64,000 nt of DNA. Origin: Rhodobacter sp. Its GTDB lineage: Bacteria > Pseudomonadota > Alphaproteobacteria > Rhodobacterales > Rhodobacteraceae. The stretch is taken from the NCBI GenBank assembly GCA_027484985.1, contig JAIXRW010000005.1, positions 95,378-159,377 on the forward strand, written 5' to 3'. Each line of letters opens with the position of its first letter. Position 1 is the stretch's first letter. A program made the position numbers and the translations under genes. The notes beneath the pieces are model-generated. The model ran no database searches. It saw only the letters and a list, made by a program, of their open reading frames with translations, and had not been told where the DNA came from. Below, in pieces: positions 26,330 to 35,277 of this stretch.

Positions 26330-28276
26330 ATGCCCACCAGATATGCCCGGATACGCGATGCGGGCAAGCGCAGTTCGCGGCTTGCCGTTGCTGTGTGTCT
26401 GGCCATGGCGGCCACCTTTATCGGCAGCCTGACGGCGCTGGGTGTCGCCCTTTATGACCGCAGCGCATCGGATGCGCGCAGCATGGCGGTGGCGTTGCAG
26501 CAATATGCCTTGCGGACGGTGACAACGGGCGAGCTGGCCGCCGAAACGGTGGCCGAGGCGATCCGCACCCGTGGCGGAATGGCGGGCATGGTCGATGACC
26601 GGGCGCTGCATGATCTGCTGGCCGGTCTGTCGGCGCGCCTGCCCGACGGGGCGGGGCTGCTGGTGGTGGACGCGCAGGGCAAGGTCGTGTCGAGCTATGC
26701 CGAATTTCCAGCCCGCCCCATCGACCTTTCAGACCGCGAATGGTTCATCGCGCAGCGCAAGACGGGCGCCGATTTCCTGCTGAGCGAGGCCCTGCTAGGG
26801 CGGCTGACCCAGCGCAAGATGTTCATCCTGACCAAATCGGTGCGGATCGGTGGCCAGTTGCAGGCGGTGGTCAATCTGGGCCTGCCTTCGGATGCGCTGA
26901 TCGGGGATCAGGCCTTGCCGATCTATGCCGATGGCGTGGTGCTGAGCCTGATGAAACCCGATGGCGCGATCCTTGCGCGCAGCGATTTTCCCGACGGCCT
27001 GCTGGGCACCAAGCTTTCGGTGCGCGACGGGGCCGAGGATGCGCTGCATGTGCTGCGCGCGCGCGATGTGGACCACCGCCCCGCCATCGAGGCGACCGAT
27101 AGCGAACCGCGTTACGGGTTGGTGGCGCGGGCCTCGATTCCGCTGGTGCAGGCGTTCGGGCCGTTGCTGGTGCTGTCGGGGATCGGTCTGCCGCTGGTGA
27201 TTGCCATGATGGTGGCGACGTTCCGGCTGATCCGGTCAGTGGCGGCGCAGAACCGTGCGTTGGGGGAAACCACGGCCCGCCTGCGCGTGGTGCTTGACGC
27301 AGCGCATCTGGGAACGTGGCATCTTGATGTGGCCAGCGGCGCATCGGACATGAACGAACGCTGGGCGCGGATCGTCGGGCATGAACCCGGCGAGGTGCCC
27401 AATTCATCCGAGGAATGGGCCAGCCGGTTGCATCCGGATGAACGCGAAACCGTGCTGGCGGCGCTGGACGACATGCTGGCGGGCCGGACGCCGCTGATGA
27501 ATATCGAACACCGTTTGCGCCACAAGGACGGGCATTGGGTCTGGGTGCTGGATTCGGGCTGTGTGGTCGAACGCGATGGCGCGGGCCATGCCGTCACCGC
27601 CACCGGCACGCTGCTGGACATTTCCGAACGGCGCGAGACCGAGCGGCGGATCGGCATGTTGATGGGCGAGGTGGACCACCGGTCAAAGAACCTGCTGGCG
27701 GTGGTGCAATCGCTGGTCAACCTGATGCCCGCCGAGGATGTGGCGACCTTCAAGACCACGTTGCAGGGCCGGATCAAGGCGCTGGGGCATGTACATTCGC
27801 TGCTGTCCGAGGCGGGCTGGCAGGGCGTGGGGATCGACCGGCTGATCGGGACCGAGACGATGCCCTATCAGTCGGACCAGCCGCCCCGCATCTGGCGGAA
27901 AGGCCCCGAAGTAACGCTGCGGCCTGCGGCGGCGCAGGCGCTGGCGATGGTGGTGCATGAACTGATGACCAATTCGGCCAAATATGGCGCGCTTTCCGCA
28001 GCCACGGGCGAGGTTGGCATTGACTGGCACATGACCGGGGCCGATGCGGAAAAGCCTGCCGCGCTGCATTTGCGCTGGCAGGAAAGCGGCGGACCGGCCG
28101 TGACGCCCCCCCAGCGGCAGGGGTTCGGTGCGCGCCTGCTGGGGGCGCTGGTGCGCGAGCAGATGGAGGGCACGCTGGAACAGGACTGGCCCGCAAGCGG
28201 GGCTGTCATCCGCCTGACATTGCCCTTGGCCGCGATCCTGCCGGTGGGAACGCGCGGGTTCGACCCGCGCCGCTGA
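26330..28276 (+). CDS. Membrane-bound HWE-family sensor histidine kinase with periplasmic sensor and PAS domain
   Basis: A 648-residue sensor kinase. Membrane segments near residues 23-42 and 281-303 flank a periplasmic Cache-like domain (GLLVVDAQGKVVSSYAEFPA, DREWFIAQR). A PAS domain (GTWHLDVASGASDMNERWA, HPDERETVLAALDDM) follows, then the catalytic part with phosphoacceptor His450 in EVDHRSKNLL, the N-box MVVHELMTNSAKYGAL, and LRWQESGGP, the WxE element that gives HWE kinases their name. No response regulator is adjacent in the same transcript. The start ATG at 26330 has GGAG upstream; the ORF track starts 10 codons earlier at a TTG. The ligand is unknown. Confidence 0.85.
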   Translation: MPTRYARIRDAGKRSSRLAVAVCLAMAATFIGSLTALGVALYDRSASDARSMAVALQQYALRTVTTGELAAETVAEAIRTRGGMAGMVDDRALHDLLAGLSARLPDGAGLLVVDAQGKVVSSYAEFPARPIDLSDREWFIAQRKTGADFLLSEALLGRLTQRKMFILTKSVRIGGQLQAVVNLGLPSDALIGDQALPIYADGVVLSLMKPDGAILARSDFPDGLLGTKLSVRDGAEDALHVLRARDVDHRPAIEATDSEPRYGLVARASIPLVQAFGPLLVLSGIGLPLVIAMMVATFRLIRSVAAQNRALGETTARLRVVLDAAHLGTWHLDVASGASDMNERWARIVGHEPGEVPNSSEEWASRLHPDERETVLAALDDMLAGRTPLMNIEHRLRHKDGHWVWVLDSGCVVERDGAGHAVTATGTLLDISERRETERRIGMLMGEVDHRSKNLLAVVQSLVNLMPAEDVATFKTTLQGRIKALGHVHSLLSEAGWQGVGIDRLIGTETMPYQSDQPPRIWRKGPEVTLRPAAAQALAMVVHELMTNSAKYGALSAATGEVGIDWHMTGADAEKPAALHLRWQESGGPAVTPPQRQGFGARLLGALVREQMEGTLEQDWPASGAVIRLTLPLAAILPVGTRGFDPRR

Positions 28277-28437
28277 CCCCGCATCGCCACGGGCCCGGCG
28301 GCGGGGGGGCGGGCGCATCGGGATAGGACAGTCATCCGTTTTTGCATGGCGCTGCTCCTAAAGATGCGGGCGGGCATTAATTTTAGTTAAGCTTTTTTCC
28401 GTGCCAAACCGGACGACCCGCTGTAGCTTGCGCCGCT

Positions 28438-30333
28438 ATGTTGAGCATGCGTGCAAATCCTGTGGTCCCGCAGACCGCGACCGGGCCTGTGGGTCAGGCC
28501 TGCGGGATTTTGCTGGTGCTGCTGGTGCTTTTGGCCCTGCTGTGGTCGCGCCTGATCCATGCCCATGATCATGCAGATTTTGCATTCTTGGTGGATGCCG
28601 ACCGCAGCCTTTCGGCCAATGACATGGCGCGGCAAGATTTTCGGCCGGTCCATTCCACCTTTGGCGGCGGGCTTGAAGATACGGCCATTTGGCTTCGCGT
28701 CACCTTCGGCGCGACCGACCCTGCGCCGGTGTTGCTGCGGTTCCTGCCCGGAACGACCAAGCGGATCATCCTGTATTCCCCGATCGGTGACGGCGGATGG
28801 CGCGTGTCGCAGACCGGCACGACCGCCATTGCCACGGCCGATGTGCATAGCCGCTTTGGCTGGACCGGATTTGTCATCGACCCAAAGGCGGGCGGACGGC
28901 CCTATTATGCGCAGATCGAAAAGAATACGCCGGGCGCGGTTCTGGTCGATGCCCTGCCTGTCGGGGACGAAACCCGATTTCATCTGCGCGACGCGGCAGC
29001 CAGCGCGATGGCGCTGTCTGTCACCGTCTTTGCCATCGTGCTGGTGGCGCATCGCTTCACCCCGCTGACATCTTTGCCGCATTTCAGCTATCTGGCACTT
29101 CTGATCAGCAATGCCCTGTATCTGCTTGGTTTCGAAGGCTATCTTGTGCCCGCGATCGGCATTGACGGGCAGCTGGCCGAGGCGGTGCATTTCAATGTCG
29201 GGCTGGCGTCGATGATCAGCCTGCTTGGCTTTCACCTGCTGTTCCTGCGCGATTACGGGCCACCGCGGTTTCTTGTCCGTATCCTGCAAGGGCTTTTCAT
29301 CGCCAGTATCGCCGCCGCGCTGCTCTATGCTGCCGATGCGAAACGGGTGGCAACCATTGTGGCGGTGGGCAGCCATACCTTGGGTCTTGTCGTGCTTTTT
29401 GCCATGGTGCTGTGCCTGCGTGCCGATGGAGCGATACCGCGGGCGCAGGTGCGGCTGGTCTATCTGGGCTATCTGGGCGGGCTTGCGCTGAACGTCGCCT
29501 TGCGGACCGGTCTGGTCGAGTCTGAATTGCTGTTCCGCAACAGCTTTGAAATCGTGGCGCTGCTCAGCTCGACCTTGATCCTTGCGCTGATGTGGTTGCA
29601 GAACCGCGCTGCGGCCGAAGAAGATTTGGGGCGCGAGGTGGCGCTGGCGGGGCTGTCGGCCGATCTGAAGATCGCGCAAAGCTATAGCGACCTGCGCTTT
29701 GGCCTGATGCGCGAGATCGACACCCTGTCGCAACAACTGGCGCAAGAGACCGAAGCCGCCATCGCCGCCAACAGCTTTGCGCTGGATGGGCCCAAAGCGG
29801 CGCGGTCGGCATCGGCGCTGCGGGCGGTGATCGAACGCTGCCTGTTCGCGCATACGGCCGCAACCGGCGCGTGGAACGTGACGCGGACGGTGTTTTCACC
29901 CGCGCGGCTGTTGCGCGAGATTGCGCTGGGGCTGGCGCCGGCGGCGCGCTGGAAGCTGGACCTTGGGCTGTTCATGGTCGAATCCGATCCGGGCCTGGTG
30001 GATCTGGCGCTGCGCAACGTGCTGGCCAACGCGCTGCGCTATTGTGATGAAGGGCGGGTCGAGGTTCGGCTGCAACAGATGATGCGCGGCGGTGAATCGG
30101 GGGCGCTGGTGACGCTGACGAACCTGTCGGCGCTGGCCGAGCCTTTTGACAGCGACCGTGTCTTTGACAAATTCTATCGCGGTGCGTCATCGGCGGGGCG
30201 GGGCGGCACGGGCCTTGGCCTTTACATCACGCGCGAGGTGGTGACGGCCCTGTCGGGCGAGGTGACGCTGCAAAGCCGACCCGAGGGCGCCGGATCGGTG
30301 GTGATGACGCAGATATGGATCCCCGACCGATGA
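28438..30333 (+). CDS. 7TMR-DISM sensor histidine-kinase-like protein lacking the acceptor His
   Basis: A 631-residue membrane protein: N-terminal segment near 22-38, periplasmic DISM-type beta domain about 45-175, about seven hydrophobic segments to about residue 395, then a kinase region. Where HELRTPL would be expected there is GLMREIDTLSQQL (about 424-436), with no His. The ATPase domain has N-box LRNVLANALRY (about 525), F-box VFDKFYRG and G2 GGTGLGLYI, but the G1 DxGxG is replaced by TNLSALAEP. It overlaps the next gene by ATGA. It may work only together with the next protein, which has the opposite defect. The start is uncertain (ATG 28438 or 28447). Confidence 0.8.
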   Translation: MLSMRANPVVPQTATGPVGQACGILLVLLVLLALLWSRLIHAHDHADFAFLVDADRSLSANDMARQDFRPVHSTFGGGLEDTAIWLRVTFGATDPAPVLLRFLPGTTKRIILYSPIGDGGWRVSQTGTTAIATADVHSRFGWTGFVIDPKAGGRPYYAQIEKNTPGAVLVDALPVGDETRFHLRDAAASAMALSVTVFAIVLVAHRFTPLTSLPHFSYLALLISNALYLLGFEGYLVPAIGIDGQLAEAVHFNVGLASMISLLGFHLLFLRDYGPPRFLVRILQGLFIASIAAALLYAADAKRVATIVAVGSHTLGLVVLFAMVLCLRADGAIPRAQVRLVYLGYLGGLALNVALRTGLVESELLFRNSFEIVALLSSTLILALMWLQNRAAAEEDLGREVALAGLSADLKIAQSYSDLRFGLMREIDTLSQQLAQETEAAIAANSFALDGPKAARSASALRAVIERCLFAHTAATGAWNVTRTVFSPARLLREIALGLAPAARWKLDLGLFMVESDPGLVDLALRNVLANALRYCDEGRVEVRLQQMMRGGESGALVTLTNLSALAEPFDSDRVFDKFYRGASSAGRGGTGLGLYITREVVTALSGEVTLQSRPEGAGSVVMTQIWIPDR

Positions 30334-32219
30334 CGGCGCTGGCCCGCCTTGCGATACGGTTGGGCGCGGGCGCTGCGCTGGCGGCGTTGGTCGGGCTGTA
30401 TATGGCTGCGATCTTTGCGACCGATCCTGACGCGCGCCTGCTGGGCGACATCGGCCACAGGGCCGACCGGGGCGGGGCGATGACGGTCGATGACATAGCG
30501 GCGGGGCCGTTCACGCCATCAGGCCCTGCCTATCGGGGCGGCTATGACCAAGCGGTGCATTGGTTCCGCATCACGATCAACCCGTCGGTGCCGCCCGCGC
30601 CGATTGTGCTGGACGTGACGCCGCCGGTGCTGGAACAGCTGGACCTTTATCTTCCGGCTGCGCTGCCGGGACAGTGGGAGGTGATGCGAACAGGCAGCCT
30701 TGTGCCCTATTCGCAGCGCGACCTGCGTCAGGCCGGGTTGGCCTTTCGCTTGGGCCTGCTGACCGTGCCGAAAACGGTCTATCTGCGGGTGGCGACCGAT
30801 ACGTCAACCGCGCTGACCCTGTCGGCCAGCCCCGAGCGGTTGGCCCAGAACCGGCAAGACCGGCTGGTCGCGCTGCATATGATCTTTTTCGCGCTGCTTT
30901 TCGCGGGGCTGCTGATGGCGCTGCTGCGGCTGGCCGAGCAGCCGGCACGGTTGTCGGTCGCACTGGTCGGGTTCATGGCGGTTTACATCGTCTATTCGGT
31001 CGAGGCGCTGGGATATGGCGCGCTGCTGTTTGACGCGCCGGTTCCTGCCTTTCATCACCGGGTCTATTTCCTGTCCACCTATCTGGTGCTTTTGCTGTCG
31101 ATGCTGTTCCAGCGCCTTTACCTTGCGCCGCATAGCAATGCGGGCTGGGCGCTCTTGTGGTGCGATCTGGCCATCGGGGGGCAGGTCGTGCTGTTCGTGC
31201 CGCTGCTGACGGGGCATATCCAACTGCTGGCGGCGGCAAGTGTTGCCTGTTCGATGGCCTTTCTTTGCGCGTTGGTGCCGCTGGTGATTTCGGCCCATGT
31301 GCCCGTGCGGCGGGTGAAACGGGGGCTGGTGCTGGCCTATGGGGTCTATGTCGTGCTGTCGGCCACATGGCTGATGTCGCGCATCGGGGTGATCCGCGAT
31401 CCCTTTCTGTCGCGCCATCTGGTCGAGGCGTTTGGCCTGACCAACCTGTTTCTTGTACTGCTTTTGACCATGCTGGACCGCGATGAACAGGCCGAGCGGC
31501 AGAAAAGCGTGCGGATCAACTTTGCCACCGCCCGCGCCGCGCGCGAGGCCCATGCCCGCAATGCCGAGATACAGGAAAATTTCTTGCAGATGCTGATGCA
31601 CGAGGTGCGAAACCATTTGTCGGTGCTGAAACTTAGCCTGCCCGATCTGATCGACCGCCGCCGCCGCGCAAGGCTGACGGGCACGATCCATGACCTGACG
31701 GACAGTCTCGACAAGGCGCAGGAAATGGTGTGGCTGGTGCAGGGCACATGGCCGCTGCATCCCGAACCGCTGCCGGTGCTTGACCTGCTTGGCCAGTCGA
31801 TCGACGCGCTTGGGCTGGCGGAACGGGTCGATGCGGCGGGCGATGCGGCCGAAGCGGTGCTGACCGCCGACCGGCGCATGATTCAGGCGCTGTTCACCCG
31901 CCTGCTGCAAGCGGCCGCCAGCCGTGCGGGGCCTGCGGGCAAGATCACCGTCACGCTGACCGAGGCGGGCGCGGGCGGCGCGCTGACCTTGGGCATTGCC
32001 GTCGCCCCCGATGCGGCCGATGCCGCGCCTTTTGCCGATGACGGGCACCCGCCCTGCCCCGAGCTTGACCTTGCCTTGCGTCTGGCGCATGCGGCGGGGG
32101 CTGATGTCCTTCGGCCCGAGGGCGACGCAGGGCGGTTTGACCTGATGCTGGTCTTTCCGCACCCGACCCTGCCCGCACATAACCGCCTTTCGCCCTCTTT
32201 TGCCGGACTTCCCGAATGA
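30330..32219 (+). CDS. 7TMR-DISM sensor kinase-like protein with H-box but degenerate ATPase domain
   Basis: A 629-residue paralogue in layout: a first membrane segment, periplasmic DISM-like domain (about 45-170), and about seven membrane segments to about residue 385. It has a clear dimerisation/phosphoacceptor helix, NFLQMLMHEVRNHLSVLK, with His424. The C-terminal region keeps the length of an ATPase domain but not its boxes: the N-box position reads LFTRLLQAAASRA with neither Asn, and the G2 position reads PELDLALRLAHAAG. ATP binding is therefore unlikely. The start at 30330 (ATGA overlap) is preferred to the ATG at 30315. It overlaps the response regulator gene by ATGA. Confidence 0.8.
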   Translation: MTALARLAIRLGAGAALAALVGLYMAAIFATDPDARLLGDIGHRADRGGAMTVDDIAAGPFTPSGPAYRGGYDQAVHWFRITINPSVPPAPIVLDVTPPVLEQLDLYLPAALPGQWEVMRTGSLVPYSQRDLRQAGLAFRLGLLTVPKTVYLRVATDTSTALTLSASPERLAQNRQDRLVALHMIFFALLFAGLLMALLRLAEQPARLSVALVGFMAVYIVYSVEALGYGALLFDAPVPAFHHRVYFLSTYLVLLLSMLFQRLYLAPHSNAGWALLWCDLAIGGQVVLFVPLLTGHIQLLAAASVACSMAFLCALVPLVISAHVPVRRVKRGLVLAYGVYVVLSATWLMSRIGVIRDPFLSRHLVEAFGLTNLFLVLLLTMLDRDEQAERQKSVRINFATARAAREAHARNAEIQENFLQMLMHEVRNHLSVLKLSLPDLIDRRRRARLTGTIHDLTDSLDKAQEMVWLVQGTWPLHPEPLPVLDLLGQSIDALGLAERVDAAGDAAEAVLTADRRMIQALFTRLLQAAASRAGPAGKITVTLTEAGAGGALTLGIAVAPDAADAAPFADDGHPPCPELDLALRLAHAAGADVLRPEGDAGRFDLMLVFPHPTLPAHNRLSPSFAGLPE

Positions 32220-32920
32220 CCCAGAACCGCCCCCTGATCGCCGTGATCGAAGACAATGCCGATCTGAACGGTATTCTTGTCCATGCGCTGCGCGCGGCGG
32301 GATATGCGGCCGAGGGTCATCTGACCGTCGAAGACCTGGAAGCCGCCGAAGAACAGCCCGATCTGTATCTTTTGGACCTGAACTTGCCCGGCGAGGATGG
32401 GTTGAGCTTTGCCCGCCGCCTGCGGCTGACGCGGCCGCAAGCCGGGATCGTGATGCTGACCGCCCGCAACGAGATGGACCAGCGCCGCCGTGGCTATGAC
32501 AGCGGGGCGGATATCTATCTGTCAAAGCCAAGTTCGGTTGATGAAATTCTGGGGGCGATCGGCGCGCTGTCGCGGCGGTTGGCGCCTGCGGGGGCGCCGC
32601 AACCCGACGAGGGGCAGCCGGTTCTTGTGCTGTCGCCGCGCAGGCTGGAAATTACCGGACCCGGGGGCAGCGTTTCGGTCACGGCGGGCGAAGCGGCGGT
32701 GCTGGCCCATTGCGCGGCCGACCCGGACGGGCGCATCAGCCTTGACGCCTTTCACGATGCCATGCCCGACGGGCGCGACCTGTCGAAAGTGGCCATAGAA
32801 TTGAAGATCGTCCGCTTGCGCAAGAAACTGGCGGGCATCGGGTTTGACGGGCGCAGCATCGGATCGGTGCGGAATTTCGGCTATCAGCTGCTTGTGCCGG
32901 TGCGGATTGCCCAGACCTGA
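32216..32920 (+). CDS. Two-component response regulator, OmpR-like
   Basis: A 234-residue regulator. The receiver domain has acidic pair E12/D13 in IEDNAD, phosphoacceptor Asp54 in YLLDLNLPGEDG, Thr82 in MLTARNE and Lys104 in YLSKPSS. The C-terminal domain (about 135-230) looks like a winged helix: VTAGEAAVLAHCAADPDG, then SKVAIELKIVRLRKKLAGIG and SVRNFGYQLLVP, matching the recognition helix and wing of OmpR/PhoB but with shortened sequence. It is translationally coupled to the two kinase-like genes and should be their output. Confidence 0.9.
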   Translation: MTQNRPLIAVIEDNADLNGILVHALRAAGYAAEGHLTVEDLEAAEEQPDLYLLDLNLPGEDGLSFARRLRLTRPQAGIVMLTARNEMDQRRRGYDSGADIYLSKPSSVDEILGAIGALSRRLAPAGAPQPDEGQPVLVLSPRRLEITGPGGSVSVTAGEAAVLAHCAADPDGRISLDAFHDAMPDGRDLSKVAIELKIVRLRKKLAGIGFDGRSIGSVRNFGYQLLVPVRIAQT

Positions 32921-33264
32921 CGGCATTGACACAATAGGCCAGAAGCGGCGCGGGGCCGAACATACCACGGGTCAACACAACACATGGCCCCGACGCACGA
33001 CATCCGGCCAAACAAAACGGCCGCATCACCACCTAATGCCGCGCGATACACGAGACCGCCCGAGGGCGCGCGAAGGTCACGGAAGGGTTTTGAAGGTTTT
33101 ATCAAGATTTGTAAACAGCTTTGCGCGCGGGAAAGGTGCAAAGATCGTCCCCTGTTGCGCGCCTGCGGCGGCGCCCCCCGCCATAATGAAAACGCCCCTG
33201 CCAGAACGTTCTGGCAGGGGCGCTGCAATGGGCGGTCGGATGCGGGCCACAGCCCGCCCGCGCC
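32921..33264. other. 344-base intergenic region
   Basis: No gene is supported here. The ORFs in the track (32736..33032, 32844..33296, 32884..33228, 32984..33325) conflict with each other, lack ribosome-binding sites and show no recognisable protein. The right end holds the terminator of sodB (33193-33222). The middle, GTTTTGAAGGTTTTATCAAG around 33088, is the only AT-richer stretch. No tRNA-like cloverleaf was seen. Confidence 0.6.
33193..33222 (-). terminator. Rho-independent terminator of sodB
   Basis: A perfect 30-base palindrome whose left arm is CGCCCCTGCCAGAAC, 43 bases after the sodB stop. Read on the minus strand the stem is followed by TTTTCATTA, giving the U-run expected for intrinsic termination. 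Confidence 0.8.
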
Positions 33265-33867
33265 TTACATGCGGGCGGCGACGGCTTCCCAGTTGACCAG
33301 TTTTTCAAGGAAATTGGTCAGATAGGCGGGGCGCTTGTTGCGGAAGTCGATGTAGTAGGAATGTTCCCAGACGTCACACCCCAGAAGCGCGGTCTGGCCG
33401 AAGCACAGCGGGTTCACACCGTTTTCGGTCTTGGTGATTTTCAGCGCGCCGTCCTTGTCACGCACCAGCCACGCCCAGCCCGAACCGAACTGGCCCGCAC
33501 CGGCGGCGGCGAAGTCTTCCTTGAACTTGGCGACCGAACCGAAGGATTCGGTGAGCGCCTTTTCCAGCGCGCCGGGCATCGCCTTGTTCTCGCCCGGACC
33601 CATCACTTCCCAGAACAGGTTGTGGTTCCAGTGCTGGCTGGCATTGTTGAAGATGCCGTTCTGCGCCACGGCGCCGGCCTGATAGGTGCCGCGCACGATA
33701 TCGTCGAGCGATTTTCCTTCCCACTCGGTCCCGGCGATCAGCTTGTTGCCGTTGTCGACATAGGCTTTGTGGTGCAGGTCGTGGTGGAATTCGAGCGTTT
33801 CGCGCGACATGCCCAAGGGGGCAAGCGCGTCATGCGAATAGGGCAGATCGGGAAGGGTGAAGGCCAT
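33265..33867 (-). CDS. sodB: Superoxide dismutase, Fe-type
   Basis: A 200-residue cytoplasmic enzyme dismutating superoxide. Metal ligands are visible in LEFHHDLHHKAY, NNASQHWNHNLFW and CDVWEHSYYIDF (the DxWEH motif). The Gln in NNASQHWNH sits at the active-site position typical of iron SODs, whereas manganese SODs usually have Gly there, so Fe or cambialistic use is expected. The ATG at 33867 follows CAGGAGATCT; the ORF track's 574-residue frame wrongly joins it to upstream sequence. Monocistronic, with its own terminator and a probable promoter. Confidence 0.95.
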   Translation of the reverse strand: MAFTLPDLPYSHDALAPLGMSRETLEFHHDLHHKAYVDNGNKLIAGTEWEGKSLDDIVRGTYQAGAVAQNGIFNNASQHWNHNLFWEVMGPGENKAMPGALEKALTESFGSVAKFKEDFAAAGAGQFGSGWAWLVRDKDGALKITKTENGVNPLCFGQTALLGCDVWEHSYYIDFRNKRPAYLTNFLEKLVNWEAVAARM

Positions 33868-33902
33868 GGCAGATCTCCTGTTGGGCTGGATGCGTTGGAT
33901 TG

Positions 33903-33932
33903 CAATAAGGGTGCAAGACGGGTGAAGGTCAA
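33903..33932 (-). promoter_or_regulatory. Putative sodB promoter
   Basis: On the minus strand TTGACC (33932-33927) and TTATTG (33908-33903) are separated by 18 bases and end about 36 bases before the sodB start codon. The -35 is good and the -10 is weak. No Fur or OxyR site was recognised. Confidence 0.35.
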
Positions 33933-34037
33933 CCCCGAAGCCCGCTTTTGGCTGCCATGATTTTTTCGCAAAAGATCGCGTGGCATGGGTTCCCGCCCGC
34001 ACCTTCCTGCCAAGGCCGACACCCGTCATCGGGCCGT

Positions 34038-34107
34038 GGAAAAGGGGGGCCAGCCCCCCTTGGCCTGCGGCCTTACCCCCCGGGATATTTGGACAAGTGT
34101 GAAAGGG
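34038..34107. repeat. Intergenic palindromic repeat, type B
   Basis: A G6/C6 hairpin (AGGGGGGCCAGCCCCCCTT, from 34042) followed by CCCCCCGGGATATTTGGACA at 34076 and GTGTGAAAGG. This is the inverted-orientation copy of the units at 51408, 54945 and 61923. It lies 44 bases beyond the stop of the esterase (minus strand), in the position of a terminator. Confidence 0.7.
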
Positions 34108-34151
34108 GCGGGTTTCGCCTTTTGGCAAGCGGCGGTCCGTTCCGGGGATGT

Positions 34152-35063
34152 TCAGCCCGTGATGGACAGGGCCTTGCGCAGGAAAGCGGTCAGCGGGGCG
34201 ATTACCACCGATGTGTCGAAATCGCCGCCGCCATGGCCCGCGCCTTTGACCAGCGCGAAATCGACCGCTGCCTTCGGATCGACCCGCGACCATGCGGCGA
34301 CAAGGCGTTCGGACTGGGTATGGGCGATCAGCGGGTCGGCATCGCCGTGGCGCACGAACAGCGGCGGCAGCGGCTGCGGTGCCATCGCATCCAGCCGGCC
34401 CACCGGGCCTGCGGCCTTGGCTGCGGCGGGGGCGCTGCCCACGGCATAGCCCAGAAGCTGGGATTCCGCGCTGTCGGCGGGGTCGGTCTGGCCCATCTGG
34501 GCGGTGCGGCCAAGGGCGGCCATATCGGCATCCATGGTGGAAAAATCCATCGGACCGAAGAAATCGACCACCGCCCGCGGGGCGGGGCCCTGCGCGATCA
34601 GGTCGAGCGCAGTCGAGACGGCCAGAAACCCGCCTGCCGATTGGCCCCAAAGGGCAAAGGCGGCAGGGTCGAGCCGGTAAGACGCCGCGCCGTCCAGCAC
34701 GAAGCGGGCGGCGGCAAGGCAATCTTGCCCCTGCGCGGGCCAGATCGCACTGCTGGAATAGCGATAGTTCGGCCGCACGATGGCGATGCCCGCGGCAAGC
34801 AGCTCTTCCGACGGGGTGCTCATGGTTTTCGAGCCGATCCTGAACGCGCCGCCGTGGATTTCGAGAACGAAGGGAAAGGGGCCGCTTCCTTCGGGCAGGT
34901 AGATGTCGAGCACCTGCCGCGCATCCGTGCCATAGGCGAGGTCGGCAAAATCGGGTTTGCGGGTAAAGGCCCATGTCCAGCCGAAACAACCCCCTGCCCC
35001 CAGTACGCCCAGACCCACCGCCCCCAGAAGGGCGCGCCGACCCATATTCGTTTGACCCGACAT
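34152..35063 (-). CDS. Exported alpha/beta hydrolase (esterase/lipase, BD-FAE-like)
   Basis: A 303-residue carboxylesterase-type hydrolase. The N-terminus MSGQTNMGRRALLGAVGLG with following GVLGAGGC looks like a Tat-type signal (twin Arg then hydrophobic stretch) ending at a possible lipobox Cys. The enzyme part has the HGG oxyanion motif (LEIHGGAFRIG), nucleophile GQSAGG, an Asp in VRHGDADPLIAHTQ and a His in KGAGHGGGDFD, so the triad is complete. The ATG at 35063 is chosen with GGTGG upstream; the ORF track adds 27 codons. Substrate unknown. Confidence 0.8.
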   Translation of the reverse strand: MSGQTNMGRRALLGAVGLGVLGAGGCFGWTWAFTRKPDFADLAYGTDARQVLDIYLPEGSGPFPFVLEIHGGAFRIGSKTMSTPSEELLAAGIAIVRPNYRYSSSAIWPAQGQDCLAAARFVLDGAASYRLDPAAFALWGQSAGGFLAVSTALDLIAQGPAPRAVVDFFGPMDFSTMDADMAALGRTAQMGQTDPADSAESQLLGYAVGSAPAAAKAAGPVGRLDAMAPQPLPPLFVRHGDADPLIAHTQSERLVAAWSRVDPKAAVDFALVKGAGHGGGDFDTSVVIAPLTAFLRKALSITG

Positions 35064-35220
35064 TTCCACCCTCTCGTTACATGCGGGGTCGCTTCCCCTG
35101 CCGACACTTAACGCCAGTGCAGCGGGTTTCCGTCGCTGTCGCAAGGGGGAAGCGTATGGGGCGATGGTTCAGATCGAATGGGCAAAGGCGGCGGTCCCCG
35201 CCCTGCCCTTTTGCTAACGG

Positions 35221-35249
35221 AAAACCCGGCGCCCTGCGGTGCCGGGTTT
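35221..35249 (-). terminator. Rho-independent terminator of the sox operon
   Basis: Stem AAACCCGGC / GCCGGGTTT with a 10-base loop, about 28 bases after the soxG stop; on the minus strand it is followed by TTTTCCG. This fits an intrinsic terminator for soxBDAG. Confidence 0.7.
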
Positions 35250-35277
35250 GGGGGTATCGGGCCAGGGCCGCGTGCGG

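Noticed and set aside
32884-33228. ORFs in the gap between the response regulator and sodB
   Set aside because: Mutually overlapping, without ribosome-binding sites or familiar sequence; the gap contains the sodB terminator.
33868-34989. N-terminal part of the 574-residue sodB ORF
   Set aside because: Out-of-frame reading of the esterase gene. SOD homology, length and ribosome-binding site place the start at 33867.
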